The notes below the pieces were generated by a model. The model saw only the letters and a list, made by a program, of their open reading frames with translations. It ran no database searches and had not been told where the DNA came from. Source: an uncultured Clostridia bacterium (lineage in GTDB: Bacteria > Bacillota > Clostridia > Christensenellales > Borkfalkiaceae). From it: 50,402 nucleotides of DNA. Both the position numbers and the translations under genes were made by a program. Positions within the stretch are counted from its first letter, which is position 1. Every line of letters begins with the position of its first letter. The DNA is taken from positions 1 through 50,402 of the forward strand of contig CAKNLK010000017.1 in the NCBI GenBank assembly GCA_930989535.1, in the 5' to 3' direction. Below are positions 1 to 8,217 of the stretch, piece by piece.

Positions 1-166
1 AGAGAAAACCCGCGGGCACGCGGCTTTGCCGCTGACCGCCTGTTTTCTCTCTTTGTGCGCTTTTTTAAAGGCTCTCTTATTATAGAGCGCGCACAAATTC
101 ACTCTTTCCGCATATGCCCTTCGGCATATTGAGGGCAAAAACGAAAATTGCGATTTCCGTTTTTGC
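1..166 (-). repeat. Structured repeat copy A, minus sense, cut by the window start
   Basis: Read on the minus strand this holds the same order of hairpins as the five other copies. P0' is a long A-rich/T-rich hairpin at 135-166 (14-base arms, loop TGCG/CGCA). P1 is TATGCC/GGCATA at 113-118 and 123-128 with a 4-base loop. P2 is TTGTGCGC at 53-60 paired with GCGCACAA at 89-96. P3 is AGAGAAAAC at 1-9 paired with GTTTTCTCT at 42-50. The terminal hairpin P4 would lie before base 1. The conserved blocks CAAT before P1 and GTGAA before P2 are present; the P2 loop is diverged. The single arm mismatch in P0' (144/157) is A-C on plus but G-T on minus, which favours minus as the RNA strand. It abuts copy B head to head through AGTTG (168-172)/CAACT (186-190). 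Confidence 0.75.
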
Positions 167-190
167 AAGTTGTTATTATTACAATCAACT

Positions 191-364
191 GCGCGTTCCA
201 AAATCGCTATTTTGGATTGGCGCACTCAATTTGTCGCATACCTGCGACCTCCGCGGGTGAATGCGCCGCGCGTATTTTGGTGTGCCCTTAAATTGCGCGG
301 CGCAGAGGGAAGAGCCCTCAAACTCACGAAACTTTGTTTTGTCAGCTCAAAACAAAGTTTGTGA
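191..364 (+). repeat. Structured repeat copy B, plus sense
   Basis: Hairpins in order: P0' TCCAAAAT (197-204)/ATTTTGGA (209-216), 8 perfect pairs with loop CGCT; conserved CAATTTG; P1 TCGCA (234-238)/TGCGA (243-247) with loop TACC; conserved GGGTGAA; P2 TGCGCCGCGC (262-271)/GCGCGGCGCA (295-304), 10 perfect pairs, with a loop carrying GTGCCCTTAAA; P3 GAGGG (305-309)/CCCTC (315-319); P4 324-364 with matching arms around a TCAG loop. The last base of P4 is 10 bases from the stop codon of the convergent rubrerythrin gene. The whole 1-374 gene-free stretch is taken up by copies A and B; no ORF there has a ribosome binding site or a recognisable product. Confidence 0.8.
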
Positions 365-374
365 ACAAGTTTTA

Positions 375-920
375 TTAATAGTTCTCCGCCTTCAGCTGGA
401 AATATGCCTTCGGGTGCGAGCAGACGGGGCAGATTTCGGGCGCCTTTTTGCCGATGACGATGTGCCCGCAGTTGGAGCACTGCCAGATGCACTCTTCGTC
501 GCGCGAGAATACCAGCCCCTCTTTCACGTTGTCCAAAAGGGCGAGGTAGCGTTTTTCGTGCTCCTTTTCGATTTCTCCCACCTTTTCGAACAGGAAGGCG
601 ATGTGGTCGAAGCCCTCTTCCTTCGCCTCTTTCGCAAAGCGAGCGTACATATCCGTCCATTCGTAGTTTTCGCCCGCCGCCGCGTCGATTAAATTCTCCT
701 CGGTGGAGGGGACGTCGCCGCCGTGCAGCAGCTTGAACCAAATTTTCGCGTGCTCCTTTTCGTTGTTTGCGGTCTCTTCAAAGAGGTTGGCAATCTGTAC
801 GAAGCCGTCCTTTTTTGCCTTGCTCGCATAATATGTATATTTGTTCCGCGCCTGCGATTCGCCGGCGAACGCCGCCTGCAGGTTTGCTTCCGTCTTGGTG
901 CCTTTGAGTTCCTTTGCCAT
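375..920 (-). CDS. rbr: Rubrerythrin
   Basis: 181-residue peroxide-reducing diiron protein of the cytoplasm. The N-terminal ferritin-like four-helix domain (about 1-140) carries the repeated E...ExxH iron ligands ([28 protein letters not shown]). The C-terminal rubredoxin-like knuckle has C148xxC151 and C164xxC167. Together these use electrons from rubredoxin or NADH oxidoreductases to reduce hydrogen peroxide. The ATG is preceded by GGAGG with about 8 bases of spacing and follows the PerR-type regulator gene after 3 bases, so the two form an operon read from the Fur-box promoter at 1349-1376. The length is normal for classical rubrerythrin. Identification is very secure; the peroxide-stress role is inferred from the family and the neighbour. 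Confidence 0.96.
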   Translation of the reverse strand: MAKELKGTKTEANLQAAFAGESQARNKYTYYASKAKKDGFVQIANLFEETANNEKEHAKIWFKLLHGGDVPSTEENLIDAAAGENYEWTDMYARFAKEAKEEGFDHIAFLFEKVGEIEKEHEKRYLALLDNVKEGLVFSRDEECIWQCSNCGHIVIGKKAPEICPVCSHPKAYFQLKAENY

Positions 921-923
921 TTT

Positions 924-1316
924 TTAATCCTCCGTAGTTTTTTTATAGCAGCCGGGGCACAGCCCGACAAACTCGATATTGTGGTCTTCCACCATGAACC
1001 CGCCCGTGTCGCCGAGCAGCTGAACAGGGGAGAACAGCGGCGCCATCGGCGCATCGAATATCTTCCCGCAGGCGCGGCACCGCATGTGGTAGTGCTTGTC
1101 CGTGCGGCAGTCGTACCGCTCGGCGCCCTCACCGGGGCAGACTCTGCCGATTTCTCCCTGCTCGGCAAGCAGGTTCAGATTTCTGTATACGGTCGCTTTT
1201 CCGATGCACGAATCCGCGCGCGACACGGCGGCGTACACCTCCTCCGCGCTCGGGTGGTCGAGCGCGCGCACCGCCTCGGCAACCAATTGCCTCTGTTTTG
1301 TGTTTCTTCGATTCAT
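924..1316 (-). CDS. Fur-family peroxide/iron regulator, PerR-like
   Basis: 130-residue metal-dependent repressor. The winged helix spans about 1-80 (HPSAEEVY, then GKATVYRNLNLL as recognition helix). The metal-sensing and dimer region follows. C80xxC83 and C120xxC123 form the structural zinc site. H75 and H77 with D69 match the regulatory site; an Asp at the D69 position (RYD) is the residue that marks PerR rather than Fur (Glu). The N-terminus is short, lacking the extra helix of some Fur proteins. It sits first in an operon with rubrerythrin, the classic PerR target, and its own promoter overlaps a perfect palindrome, so autoregulation is likely. A ferric-uptake role remains possible because the operator is of the TGATAATnATTATCA type. 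Confidence 0.88.
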   Translation of the reverse strand: MNRRNTKQRQLVAEAVRALDHPSAEEVYAAVSRADSCIGKATVYRNLNLLAEQGEIGRVCPGEGAERYDCRTDKHYHMRCRACGKIFDAPMAPLFSPVQLLGDTGGFMVEDHNIEFVGLCPGCYKKTTED

Positions 1317-1326
1317 AATCCTGCTT

Positions 1327-1345
1327 ATTGATAATTATTATCAAT
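1327..1345. promoter_or_regulatory. Perfect 9-1-9 Fur/PerR operator
   Basis: ATTGATAAT (1327-1335), T, ATTATCAAT (1337-1345) is an exact inverted repeat. Its core, TGATAATTATTATCA at 1329-1343, is the classical 7-1-7 Fur-family box. It lies 3 bases downstream of the minus-strand -10 element and 10 bases before the regulator's ATG, where bound repressor would block open-complex formation. Confidence 0.9.
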
Positions 1346-1348
1346 TAT

Positions 1349-1376
1349 ATTATATCATAGATTTTCTTTTTGTCAA
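1349..1376 (-). promoter_or_regulatory. Promoter of the perR-like/rbr operon
   Basis: On the minus strand TTGACA (1371-1376) is followed after 16 bases by TATAAT (1349-1354), with TGA directly upstream of the -10 as an extended element. The Fur-type operator follows immediately. Confidence 0.85.
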
Positions 1377-1404
1377 TAGTTTTTCCAAAATTTTTCCGCA
1401 GATA

Positions 1405-1434
1405 TTGACAAATGCCCCTGTTCTGTTTTATAAT
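1405..1434 (+). promoter_or_regulatory. Sigma-A type promoter of the ATC-hydrolase-like gene
   Basis: TTGACA at 1405-1410 and TATAAT at 1429-1434 with an 18-base spacer, 47 bases before the gene at 1482. It is divergent from the perR-like promoter. Confidence 0.85.
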
Positions 1435-1481
1435 AGTGTTAAACAAAATCGCGGAAGCGGAGGAACAGGTCGGAAAGCAGT

Positions 1482-2090
1482 ATGAATTACGACAAAACGG
1501 AGCTGAATTTTTTAGAAAAGGACGTAATCAGGGCGTTCGGCGAAGAGGAGGGCAGAAAGATTTTTCTGCGCGCGTCCAAACTGTACGCGGAACTCGCCGT
1601 TACGACTGATTATCAGAAGAGCGCCACCTTCGAGCGCCAGCTCCGTATGCTCGTATACCCCGTAATCGCTTATTACAAGACGCTGCTCGCGTTCGGGTAC
1701 AAGACGTCTTCCGCGCTGGGGCTTGTCCGCAACGAAACGGAGAAGGCGGCCGCGGCCTGTGCCGACGTGCTCGCCAGCCAGATGCGCCCTGTGTTCCCTT
1801 ATCACGCGTTTAAACGCAACATCAAAAATTTTATCGAATATAAATTCCCCGGCAGGGGCTGGAGCGTGGCCGATTTAAAGGCGCGGGGGCGGAAGATTAC
1901 CTTCCATATCCGAGAATGTCTGTACTGCACCGTGTGCGATAAGTTCGGCTGTTCCGAGCTGCGCGAGGTGTTCTGCGATTACGAGCGGACAGCCTTCAGC
2001 AAGGGGCTCGGCTCCGCCCTCACGTTCGACTGCGGAGACAGAATCGCCACCGGGCATGACAAGTGCGAATTTGTCTTTGCGAAAAAATAA
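1482..2090 (+). CDS. L-2-amino-thiazoline-4-carboxylic acid hydrolase-like protein
   Basis: 202-residue cytoplasmic protein that resembles the ATC hydrolase family: a helical N-terminal half and a Cys-rich C-terminal block (C146, C149, C152, C157, C165) followed by ATGHDKCEF. In characterised pseudomonads the family opens a thiazoline ring on the way to L-cysteine. In Clostridia members are widespread and their substrate is unproven, so only the family is claimed. The clustered cysteines could hold a metal or be redox active. The start is set by a purine-rich site (CGGAAAG) before the ATG and by the promoter upstream. It is monocistronic and ends at the strong terminator at 2095-2135. Confidence 0.68.
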   Translation: MNYDKTELNFLEKDVIRAFGEEEGRKIFLRASKLYAELAVTTDYQKSATFERQLRMLVYPVIAYYKTLLAFGYKTSSALGLVRNETEKAAAACADVLASQMRPVFPYHAFKRNIKNFIEYKFPGRGWSVADLKARGRKITFHIRECLYCTVCDKFGCSELREVFCDYERTAFSKGLGSALTFDCGDRIATGHDKCEFVFAKK

Positions 2091-2094
2091 CGGA

Positions 2095-2135
2095 GATAAA
2101 AGAAAACCCCGCACTCCGCGGGGTTTTCTTTTATC
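2095..2135. terminator. Bidirectional intrinsic terminator
   Basis: 18-base perfect stem, arms 2095-2112 and 2118-2135, with a 5-base loop. It has an A-rich 5' edge and a T-rich 3' edge, so it can end both the plus gene (stop at 2090) and the convergent minus gene, whose stop codon (2131-2133) lies inside the stem. Confidence 0.92.
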
Positions 2136-2562
2136 GTTTTTTATACACAATGATTTCGGGGACTCCGGCGGGGCCGGTTTTGCACACGAGCAGAAACAAA
2201 TCGCCGGCGGCGACGTTATAGCAGGCGTCGCTGCCCGGTATTTCCGCCCTGTTGCCCCAATACACGTCGTTATCCCGCAGGAATTTGACCGTCTGCCCGT
2301 TCGGGAGGGGATATTCCAAATTGATATATCCGCCGAGGAGCAGGTGCAAATCGTTCAGGGCAAGGTTTTCGATGCCCAGCGCGTTTATTTCGGCGATGAG
2401 CGCTTGTTTTGCGCGCTGCAATCCGTCCGGCCCGCTCCGCTTCACGCGCTCCGCGGCGATGCATGTTCCGCCGAAAGGATGCCCGCCGGCCCTTTCACAG
2501 CCGCCGCATTCCTCCCGCCGCTCGCACGCCGCGCAGCAGTCTGAACCGCAAATAGAGGACAT
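2131..2562 (-). CDS. Small protein with N-terminal Cys cluster, DUF3795-like
   Basis: 143 residues. The N-terminus holds C5, C9, C10, C13, C19, C22 and C34, a pattern like the cysteine-rich head of DUF3795 proteins, which may bind a metal or iron-sulfur centre. The rest looks like a small folded domain with no motif I recognise. The stop codon is inside the shared terminator with the upstream convergent gene. It lies 42 bases downstream of fba, so it may be the second gene of an fba transcript. The family call is moderate and the function unknown. Confidence 0.6.
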   Translation of the reverse strand: MSSICGSDCCAACERREECGGCERAGGHPFGGTCIAAERVKRSGPDGLQRAKQALIAEINALGIENLALNDLHLLLGGYINLEYPLPNGQTVKFLRDNDVYWGNRAEIPGSDACYNVAAGDLFLLVCKTGPAGVPEIIVYKKR

Positions 2563-2604
2563 GGCAAAACCTCCGTGCCGCCGAAAACGCCGGCGGTTAT
2601 TCCG

Positions 2605-3540
2605 TTACGCCTTGTCGTTGCTGCCCAAAACGTCGATGATTTTGTGCTTGACGAGCTCTTTGACTGCCGCGCGCGCGTCGCCGAGGTATTGGCGGGGGTC
2701 GAAATGGTCGGGGTGTTCCGCAAAGTGCTTGCGCACCGCCGCCGTGCACGCCACGCGCAAATCGGAGTCGATGTTGATTTTGCAGACCGCCATCGAAGCG
2801 GCTTTGCGGAGCATCTCCTCGGGGATGCCGATGGCGTCGGGCATTTTGCCGCCGAACTGGTTGATGACGGCCACCTTGTCCTGCGGCACGGAAGAAGCGC
2901 CGTGCAGCACGATGGGGAAGCCGGGCAGGCGCTTGCCGACCTCTTCGAGGATGTCGAATCTGAGCTGCGGCTTCTGGCCGGGCTTGAACTTATACGCGCC
3001 GTGGCTGGTGCCGATGGCGATGGCGAGGGAGTCGCAGCCCGTCTTCTGGGTGAACTCGCAAACTTCGTCCGGCTGGGTGAAGCAGGCGTCCTCCGCCTTC
3101 ACGTTCACCGCGTCCTCGATGCCGGCGAGCTGCCCCAGCTCCGCCTCGACCACGACGCCGCGGTCGTGCGCAAATTCGACGACTTTTTTGGTGATTTCGA
3201 TGTTCTCTTTGAAGGAGTGGTGCGACGCGTCAATCATGACGGAGGTGAATCCGTCCTCGATGGCGGCCTTGCAGGATTCGAAATCCGCGCCGTGGTCGAG
3301 GTGCAGCACGATGGGCAGACCGGTCGTCTCCTCGGCGGCGAGCACGAGGTGGCGCAGGTATACGGGGTTGGCGTATTTGCGCGCGCCCGCCGAAACCTGC
3401 AGGATGAGGGGGGAATTGCATTCCTTGCCCGCTTCCACGATACCCTGAATGGTCTCCATGTTGTTCACATTGAAAGCGCCGATGGCGTAGCCGCCGGCAT
3501 ACGCTTTTTTAAACATTTCGGTTGAAGTTACCAAAGGCAT
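2605..3540 (-). CDS. fba: Class II fructose-bisphosphate aldolase
   Basis: 311 residues, full length. Zinc-dependent cleavage of fructose-1,6-bisphosphate to DHAP and glyceraldehyde-3-phosphate in glycolysis, and the reverse in gluconeogenesis. Visible landmarks are LHLDHG with catalytic D82 and zinc ligand H83, EAELG (E134 region), GTSHGAYK with H180, HGASSVP with H213, and NIDSDLR, which contacts phosphate. The ATG has GGAGG 7 bases upstream. The promoter at 3682-3710 leaves a 5' leader of roughly 130 bases that contains a CGCTTTTCC/GGAAAAGCG hairpin (3618-3642). With gap 1.6 kb away on the other strand, this is lower-glycolysis territory. Secure. Confidence 0.96.
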   Translation of the reverse strand: MPLVTSTEMFKKAYAGGYAIGAFNVNNMETIQGIVEAGKECNSPLILQVSAGARKYANPVYLRHLVLAAEETTGLPIVLHLDHGADFESCKAAIEDGFTSVMIDASHHSFKENIEITKKVVEFAHDRGVVVEAELGQLAGIEDAVNVKAEDACFTQPDEVCEFTQKTGCDSLAIAIGTSHGAYKFKPGQKPQLRFDILEEVGKRLPGFPIVLHGASSVPQDKVAVINQFGGKMPDAIGIPEEMLRKAASMAVCKINIDSDLRVACTAAVRKHFAEHPDHFDPRQYLGDARAAVKELVKHKIIDVLGSNDKA

Positions 3541-3681
3541 ATAGATTGAACCTCCGAATAAAATTTCTTTTCAAACGAACGGGAGGGCGATGCCGCGCGC
3601 ACGCGCGGCTTTGCGGCGCTTTTCCCGGTTCGGAAAAGCGGAGGCGCCCCGTAATTCTTTTTGAATCGCAATACACTGAAT

Positions 3682-3710
3682 ATTGTACACTAAAACCGGG
3701 CAAAAATCAA
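3682..3710 (-). promoter_or_regulatory. fba promoter
   Basis: Minus-strand TTGATT (3705-3710), 17-base spacer, TACAAT (3682-3687). The 336-base gap 3541-3876 between fba and the aminopeptidase holds this promoter, the fba leader hairpin at 3618-3642 and, on plus, an AT-rich stretch near 3728-3766 with TATAAT-like words that probably drives the aminopeptidase. Confidence 0.7.
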
Positions 3711-3876
3711 TTATTTTGAAAAATATCTTGAAAACGCTTTATAATTTTTTCGGAGGGTATTATAATTATAAGAGGAAATATTTTAAATCAATCGTACGGG
3801 GCGGAACGGGTTCGGCGCCGCCGCAAAGGGAAAGCGCGGCCGCTTCGGCCTTTTCCGCAGCGAAAGGAGGCATACT

Positions 3877-4992
3877 ATGAGGGATTCGAGAATCGATAAA
3901 CTGGCGGACGTATTGGTCAACTATTCGGTGCACTGCCAGAAAGGAGAAAAGGTGCTCATCGAGGCGCGCGGCATCGACGCGGAGCTCGTCAAGGCGTGCA
4001 TCGAAAAGGTGTTCGCGGCGGGAGGGTATCCCTTTGCGGACGTCATCGATTTGAGCGTGGAGCGCGCCCTGATGCTGGGCACGGGCGAAGAGCACTGCAA
4101 ACTCCGCGCGAAGTACGCGAAGTACCGCATGGAGGACATGGACTGCTACATCGGCATCCGCGGCGGCTCGAATACCTTTGAGCTGTCCGACGTCCCCGCG
4201 GAGAAAACGCAGATATACGACAGGCTCTTTTCCTTCCCCGTACATCATGAGACGCGCGTGAAAAAGACAAAGTGGGTGGTTCTGCGCTACCCGAACCCGT
4301 CGATGGCGCAGAACGCGGGCGTCTCCACCGAAAAGTTCGAGGACTTCTATTTCGACGTGTGCACCCTCGACTATTCCAAGATGGACAGGGCGATGGACGC
4401 GCTCAAAGCGCTCATGGACAGGACGGACAAGGTGCGCCTCGTCGCGAAGGATACCGACCTCACCTTCTCCATCAAGGGCATCCCCGCCATCAAGTGCGCG
4501 GGGCACATGAACATCCCCGACGGCGAAGTGTACACCGCGCCCGTCAAGGACAGCGTCAACGGCGTCATCACCTACAACGCGCCCACGCTGGAGAACGGCA
4601 TCAAGCACGAAAACGTGCGGCTGGTGTTCAAAGACGGCAAAATCGTCGAGGCGACCTCCTCGAACACCGAGGCGCTCAACGCGGTGCTGGATACCGACGA
4701 GGGCGCGCGGTATGTGGGGGAATTTGCTATCGGCGTCAACCCCTTTGTCACCGCGCCCATGCTGGATATCCTGTTCGACGAAAAGATTTCCGGCTCCATC
4801 CATTTCACGCCCGGCTGCGCCTACGAGGACGCGTTCAACGGCAACAAATCGAGCGTGCATTGGGACATGGTGCTCATTCAGACGCCCGAGTGGGGCGGCG
4901 GCGAAATCTGGTTCGACGGCGTTTTAATCCGCAAGGACGGCAGGTTCGTACCCGAGGAATTGCAGTGCCTCAACCCCGAAAATTTGCAGTAG
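3877..4992 (+). CDS. Aminopeptidase, M29 family (AmpS/PepS type)
   Basis: 371 residues, the usual length for M29 metallo-aminopeptidases, which remove N-terminal residues from peptides with a dinuclear metal centre. Family landmarks are visible: [21 protein letters not shown] (Glu ligand) in the second half, the GEFAIGVNP block, SVHWDMV with a His ligand, and GGGEIWFDG near the C-terminus. No signal peptide is seen, so it should be cytoplasmic. Start choice rests on AAAGGAGG about 8 bases before the ATG. It is flanked by glycolysis genes in separate transcription units, so peptide turnover is a housekeeping role. Confidence 0.93.
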   Translation: MRDSRIDKLADVLVNYSVHCQKGEKVLIEARGIDAELVKACIEKVFAAGGYPFADVIDLSVERALMLGTGEEHCKLRAKYAKYRMEDMDCYIGIRGGSNTFELSDVPAEKTQIYDRLFSFPVHHETRVKKTKWVVLRYPNPSMAQNAGVSTEKFEDFYFDVCTLDYSKMDRAMDALKALMDRTDKVRLVAKDTDLTFSIKGIPAIKCAGHMNIPDGEVYTAPVKDSVNGVITYNAPTLENGIKHENVRLVFKDGKIVEATSSNTEALNAVLDTDEGARYVGEFAIGVNPFVTAPMLDILFDEKISGSIHFTPGCAYEDAFNGNKSSVHWDMVLIQTPEWGGGEIWFDGVLIRKDGRFVPEELQCLNPENLQ

Positions 4993-5068
4993 GGGGCGCC
5001 CCTGCCCGGGCAAAAAAGTTAAAATTTGCAAAAATTCGCAAAATCGAGGGGAGTTTTTGCGCAAATCA

Positions 5069-5097
5069 TTGACTAACTTTCCGCGATTTGCTATAAT
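5069..5097 (+). promoter_or_regulatory. gap promoter
   Basis: TTGACT (5069-5074), 17-base spacer, TATAAT (5092-5097), 55 bases before the gap start codon. Confidence 0.9.
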
Positions 5098-5152
5098 GGT
5101 ATCGCTGACAAAACGGTCAAAATTTCAGTTTTATAAATGGAGGACTATTATC

Positions 5153-6169
5153 ATGGCTAATGTAAGAGTTGCGATTAACGGGTTCGGCCGCATCGGCCGC
5201 CTCGCGTTCCGCCAGATGTTCGGCGCCAAGGGCTACGAAGTCGTCGCTATCAACGACCTCACCAGCCCCGCGATGCTCGCGCACCTTCTCAAGTACGATT
5301 CCGCGCAGGGGCGCTATGCCTTGGCGGACAAGGTCACCGCGACGGAAAATTCCATCATCGTCGACGGCAAGGAAATCAAAATCTATGCCGAGAAAGACGC
5401 GAAGGATTTGCCCTGGAAGGAAGTCGGCGTAGACGTCGTTCTCGAATGCACGGGCTTCTACTGCTCCAAGGCGAAGAGCCAGGCGCACATCGACGCCGGC
5501 GCGAAGAAGGTCGTTATCTCCGCTCCCGCGGGCAACGATTTGCCGACCATCGTCTACAGCGTCAACGAAAAGACGCTGAAGCCCACCGACACCATCATTT
5601 CGGCGGCTTCCTGCACGACGAACTGCCTCGCTCCCATGGCGAACGCGCTCAATAAGTTCGCGAAAATCAAGAAGGGCTACATGACCACCATCCACGCTTA
5701 CACGGGCGACCAGATGACGCTCGACGGGCCTCATCGCAAGGGTGATCTGCGCCGTGCGCGCGCCGCTGCGGTGAACATCGTTCCCAACAGCACGGGCGCT
5801 GCGAAGGCTATCGGCCTCGTTATCCCCGAACTCAACGGCGTTTTGGACGGCTGCGCGCAGCGCGTTCCCGTTCCCACCGGCTCCCTCACGCAGCTCATCG
5901 CAATCGTCGAGGGCGAAGTGGACAAGGACGGCGTGAATGCTGCGATGAAGGCGGCGGCTTCCGATTCCTTCGGCTACACCGAGGACGAAATCGTCTCCTC
6001 CGATATCATCGGCATCACCTACGGCTCGCTGTTCGACGGCACGCAGACCAAGTGCATGCCCATGGGCGACGGCTCCACGCTCGTAAAGGTCGTTTCCTGG
6101 TACGACAACGAGAACTCTTACACCAGCCAGATGGTTCGCACCATCAAATACTTCGCCGAATTGAAGTAA
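5153..6169 (+). CDS. gap: Glyceraldehyde-3-phosphate dehydrogenase
   Basis: 338 residues. NAD-dependent oxidation and phosphorylation of glyceraldehyde-3-phosphate. The Rossmann start is NGFGRIGR (10-16). N34-D35 after the second strand fit NAD rather than NADP preference. Catalytic C154 lies in [12 protein letters not shown] and H181 in TTIHAYTG. The C-terminal signature WYDNENSY is intact. The ATG at 5153 is chosen over an upstream in-frame start because it begins the conserved [12 protein letters not shown], lies downstream of the promoter and has GGAGG 9 bases upstream. It is transcribed alone from its own strong promoter to the terminator at 6199-6230. Confidence 0.98.
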   Translation: MANVRVAINGFGRIGRLAFRQMFGAKGYEVVAINDLTSPAMLAHLLKYDSAQGRYALADKVTATENSIIVDGKEIKIYAEKDAKDLPWKEVGVDVVLECTGFYCSKAKSQAHIDAGAKKVVISAPAGNDLPTIVYSVNEKTLKPTDTIISAASCTTNCLAPMANALNKFAKIKKGYMTTIHAYTGDQMTLDGPHRKGDLRRARAAAVNIVPNSTGAAKAIGLVIPELNGVLDGCAQRVPVPTGSLTQLIAIVEGEVDKDGVNAAMKAAASDSFGYTEDEIVSSDIIGITYGSLFDGTQTKCMPMGDGSTLVKVVSWYDNENSYTSQMVRTIKYFAELK

Positions 6170-6198
6170 TTCGCCGCGAAGTTCCAAAGAAAAACACG

Positions 6199-6230
6199 GC
6201 GCCGTTCCGCTTTTGCGGAACGGCGCTTTT
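6199..6230 (+). terminator. gap terminator
   Basis: GCGCCGTTCCGC (6199-6210), loop TTTT, GCGGAACGGCGC (6215-6226) followed by TTTT. Confidence 0.88.
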
Positions 6231-6325
6231 GTATGCCGGTTCGCCCGAAAAATTGCCTTATAAGCCGCTTTTTGCCCCGAAAAGCGGGCAATCGGCACGA
6301 CTTGCCGCCACTGCGGGAGAAAAAT

Positions 6326-6354
6326 TTGACTTTCCGTTCCCGCTATGGTATAGT
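6326..6354 (+). promoter_or_regulatory. Promoter of GNAT-MFS pair
   Basis: TTGACT (6326-6331), 17-base spacer, TATAGT (6349-6354), 36 bases before the GNAT start. Confidence 0.85.
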
Positions 6355-6390
6355 AACTCTGCTGTGCAAAACAGAGAATAGGAGATTGAG

Positions 6391-6840
6391 ATGATTCGCA
6401 GGATAACGCAAGCGGACAGGGAGGATTTTCTGCGCCTGTCCGAAGAATTTTATGCCTCGCCCGCGGTGCTGCACGCGGTGCCGCGGAGCTACCACGAGGG
6501 CGCCTTCGCAGAGCTGATGCGCTCGGACGAGTACGCGGAAGGGTTTATGCTGGAGGCGGACGGGAAGATTGTCGGCTTCGCCTTGACGGCAAAAACCTAT
6601 TCGCGCGAGTCGGGCGGGAAGGTGCTTTGGCTGGAGGAGCTGTATATTCTTCCCGAATACCGCAGCCGCGGTTTGGGGAGGGAATATTTCGCCTTTATCG
6701 AGGAATACGCGCGGCAAAACGGCTTTGCGCGCATCCGCCTGGAGGTGGAGGAGGAGAACGTGCGCGCCCGCGCGCTGTACGCGCGGCTCGGCTATCTCCC
6801 GCTCGAATATTGCCAGATGATAAAGGACTTGCGCGGCTGA
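6391..6840 (+). CDS. GNAT-family N-acetyltransferase
   Basis: 149 residues, a single GNAT domain. The acetyl-CoA pyrophosphate loop is seen in EYRSRGLGREYF (about 91-102), followed by EVEEENVRARALYARLGY, the typical motif B with the conserved N and Y. The acceptor substrate cannot be told from sequence. The start is supported by AGGAG 7 bases upstream. The downstream MFS gene begins 18 bases after the stop, so the two are co-transcribed and may share a role in export or detoxification of one compound; that link is inference. Confidence 0.85.
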   Translation: MIRRITQADREDFLRLSEEFYASPAVLHAVPRSYHEGAFAELMRSDEYAEGFMLEADGKIVGFALTAKTYSRESGGKVLWLEELYILPEYRSRGLGREYFAFIEEYARQNGFARIRLEVEEENVRARALYARLGYLPLEYCQMIKDLRG

Positions 6841-6858
6841 GGCAGGGGTGAGAGAAGT

Positions 6859-8073
6859 ATGAAAAAGCTCGGCTCGGGGCACACGCTCGCGGCTTGTTTT
6901 GCCGGCTATATCACGCAGGCAATCGTCGTCAACTTTGCGCCGCTCTTGTTTTTGACTTTCAATCAAAGCTACGGCATATCGCTCACGCTCATCGGCCTGA
7001 TGATTACGGTCAATTTCGGCGTGCAGCTCACCGTCGATTTGCTCGCGACGAAGTTTGTGGATACAATCGGCTACCGCCCCTGCGCGGTGGCGGCGCACGT
7101 GTTTTGCTGCGCGGGGCTGGTGCTGCTCGCCTTTCTGCCGGACGTTCTGCCCTCGCCGGCGGCGGGGCTGTTTATCGCGTCCGCCGTGTATGCGGCGGGC
7201 GGCGGCTTGATCGAAGTGCTCATCAGCCCCATCGTGGAGGCATGCCCCTTCGAAAGGAAAAAATCGGTCATGAGCCTGCTCCATTCCTTTTACAGTTGGG
7301 GGCAGGTCGCCGTCGTCGCGCTGTCCACCCTGTTTTTTGTATGCGCCGGCATCGAAAATTGGAGCATTCTCGCCCTCGCGTGGGCGGCAATCCCGCTTCT
7401 GAACGCAATCTATTTCCTGTTCGTGCCCATCTATCCGCTGGTGGAGGAGGGGCAGGAACCGGTAAAACTGCGCACCCTTTTGCGCTCGGGCATGCTGTGG
7501 CTTTTTATCCTGCTCATGCTCTGCGCGGGCAGTGCGGAACAGTCGGTCAGCCAGTGGGCGTCTGCCTTTGCGGAAGCGGGGCTGGGCGTTTCGAAAACGC
7601 TGGGCGATTTGCTCGGGCCGTGCATGTTCGCGGCGATGATGGGCGCGTCGCGCCTGCTGTTTGCGAAATTCGGCGAAAAGATGCAGCTGCATACCGCCCT
7701 GTTAGTCGCGGCGTGCGGCTGCGTCGCGGGGTATCTCTTGTGCGCGTTTTCGCCGGTCGCGTGGCTCGGCCTTGCCGGGTGCGCGCTGGTCGGGTTTTCG
7801 GTCGGTATCCTCTGGCCGGGCACGGTTTCCTTTGCGTCCGCACGCATGCCCCGCGGCGGTACCGCGCTGTTCGCCCTCCTCGCCCTCGCGGGAGACGTCG
7901 GCTGTATGGCCGGCCCCTCCGCCGTCGGGGCGATTGCAGACGCGTTTTCGGGCGATTTGCATACGGGCATCGCGTTCGGGCTGGCTTTCCCCGCGGCGAT
8001 GGCAGTTGCGCTGTTTATCTTCCGCTTTCAAAAGAGCGGAAAGGCGCTTTTGAACGGCGAAAATCTGCAGTAA
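6859..8073 (+). CDS. MFS transporter, sugar/FucP-like
   Basis: 404 residues with about 12 hydrophobic segments in two six-helix halves separated by a charged loop near residues 195-205 (YPLVEEGQEPVKLRTLL). An A-loop-like charged stretch (TKFVDTIGYRP) follows helix 2. The overall pattern is of proton-coupled sugar or drug carriers of the inner membrane. The N-terminal GHTLAACFAGYITQAIVVNFAPLLF resembles members annotated as sugar MFS transporters; substrate is unknown. Its start ATG follows GGGGTGAGAG and lies 18 bases after the GNAT gene. Confidence 0.8.
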   Translation: MKKLGSGHTLAACFAGYITQAIVVNFAPLLFLTFNQSYGISLTLIGLMITVNFGVQLTVDLLATKFVDTIGYRPCAVAAHVFCCAGLVLLAFLPDVLPSPAAGLFIASAVYAAGGGLIEVLISPIVEACPFERKKSVMSLLHSFYSWGQVAVVALSTLFFVCAGIENWSILALAWAAIPLLNAIYFLFVPIYPLVEEGQEPVKLRTLLRSGMLWLFILLMLCAGSAEQSVSQWASAFAEAGLGVSKTLGDLLGPCMFAAMMGASRLLFAKFGEKMQLHTALLVAACGCVAGYLLCAFSPVAWLGLAGCALVGFSVGILWPGTVSFASARMPRGGTALFALLALAGDVGCMAGPSAVGAIADAFSGDLHTGIAFGLAFPAAMAVALFIFRFQKSGKALLNGENLQ

Positions 8074-8109
8074 ATACGCCCCGCACCCTTTTGCTGAAAA
8101 AAAGAAGAA

Positions 8110-8140
8110 TTGCCCCGCCGCATGAGAAACGGCGGGGCAA
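8110..8140. terminator. Stem-loop after the MFS gene
   Basis: TTGCCCCGCCG (8110-8120) pairs perfectly with CGGCGGGGCAA (8130-8140). A T-run follows only on the minus strand, so as a plus terminator it is imperfect. Confidence 0.55.
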
Positions 8141-8217
8141 AATACTGCCCTGCGGCATAGAATAGAAGTAGGGGAGGGAAAACTTCCCGCGTATTCTACA
8201 AAGGGGACGAAACAAAG

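Noticed and set aside
5057-5152. Upstream start of gap
   Set aside because: The extension overlaps the promoter at 5069-5097 and is not similar to GAPDH.
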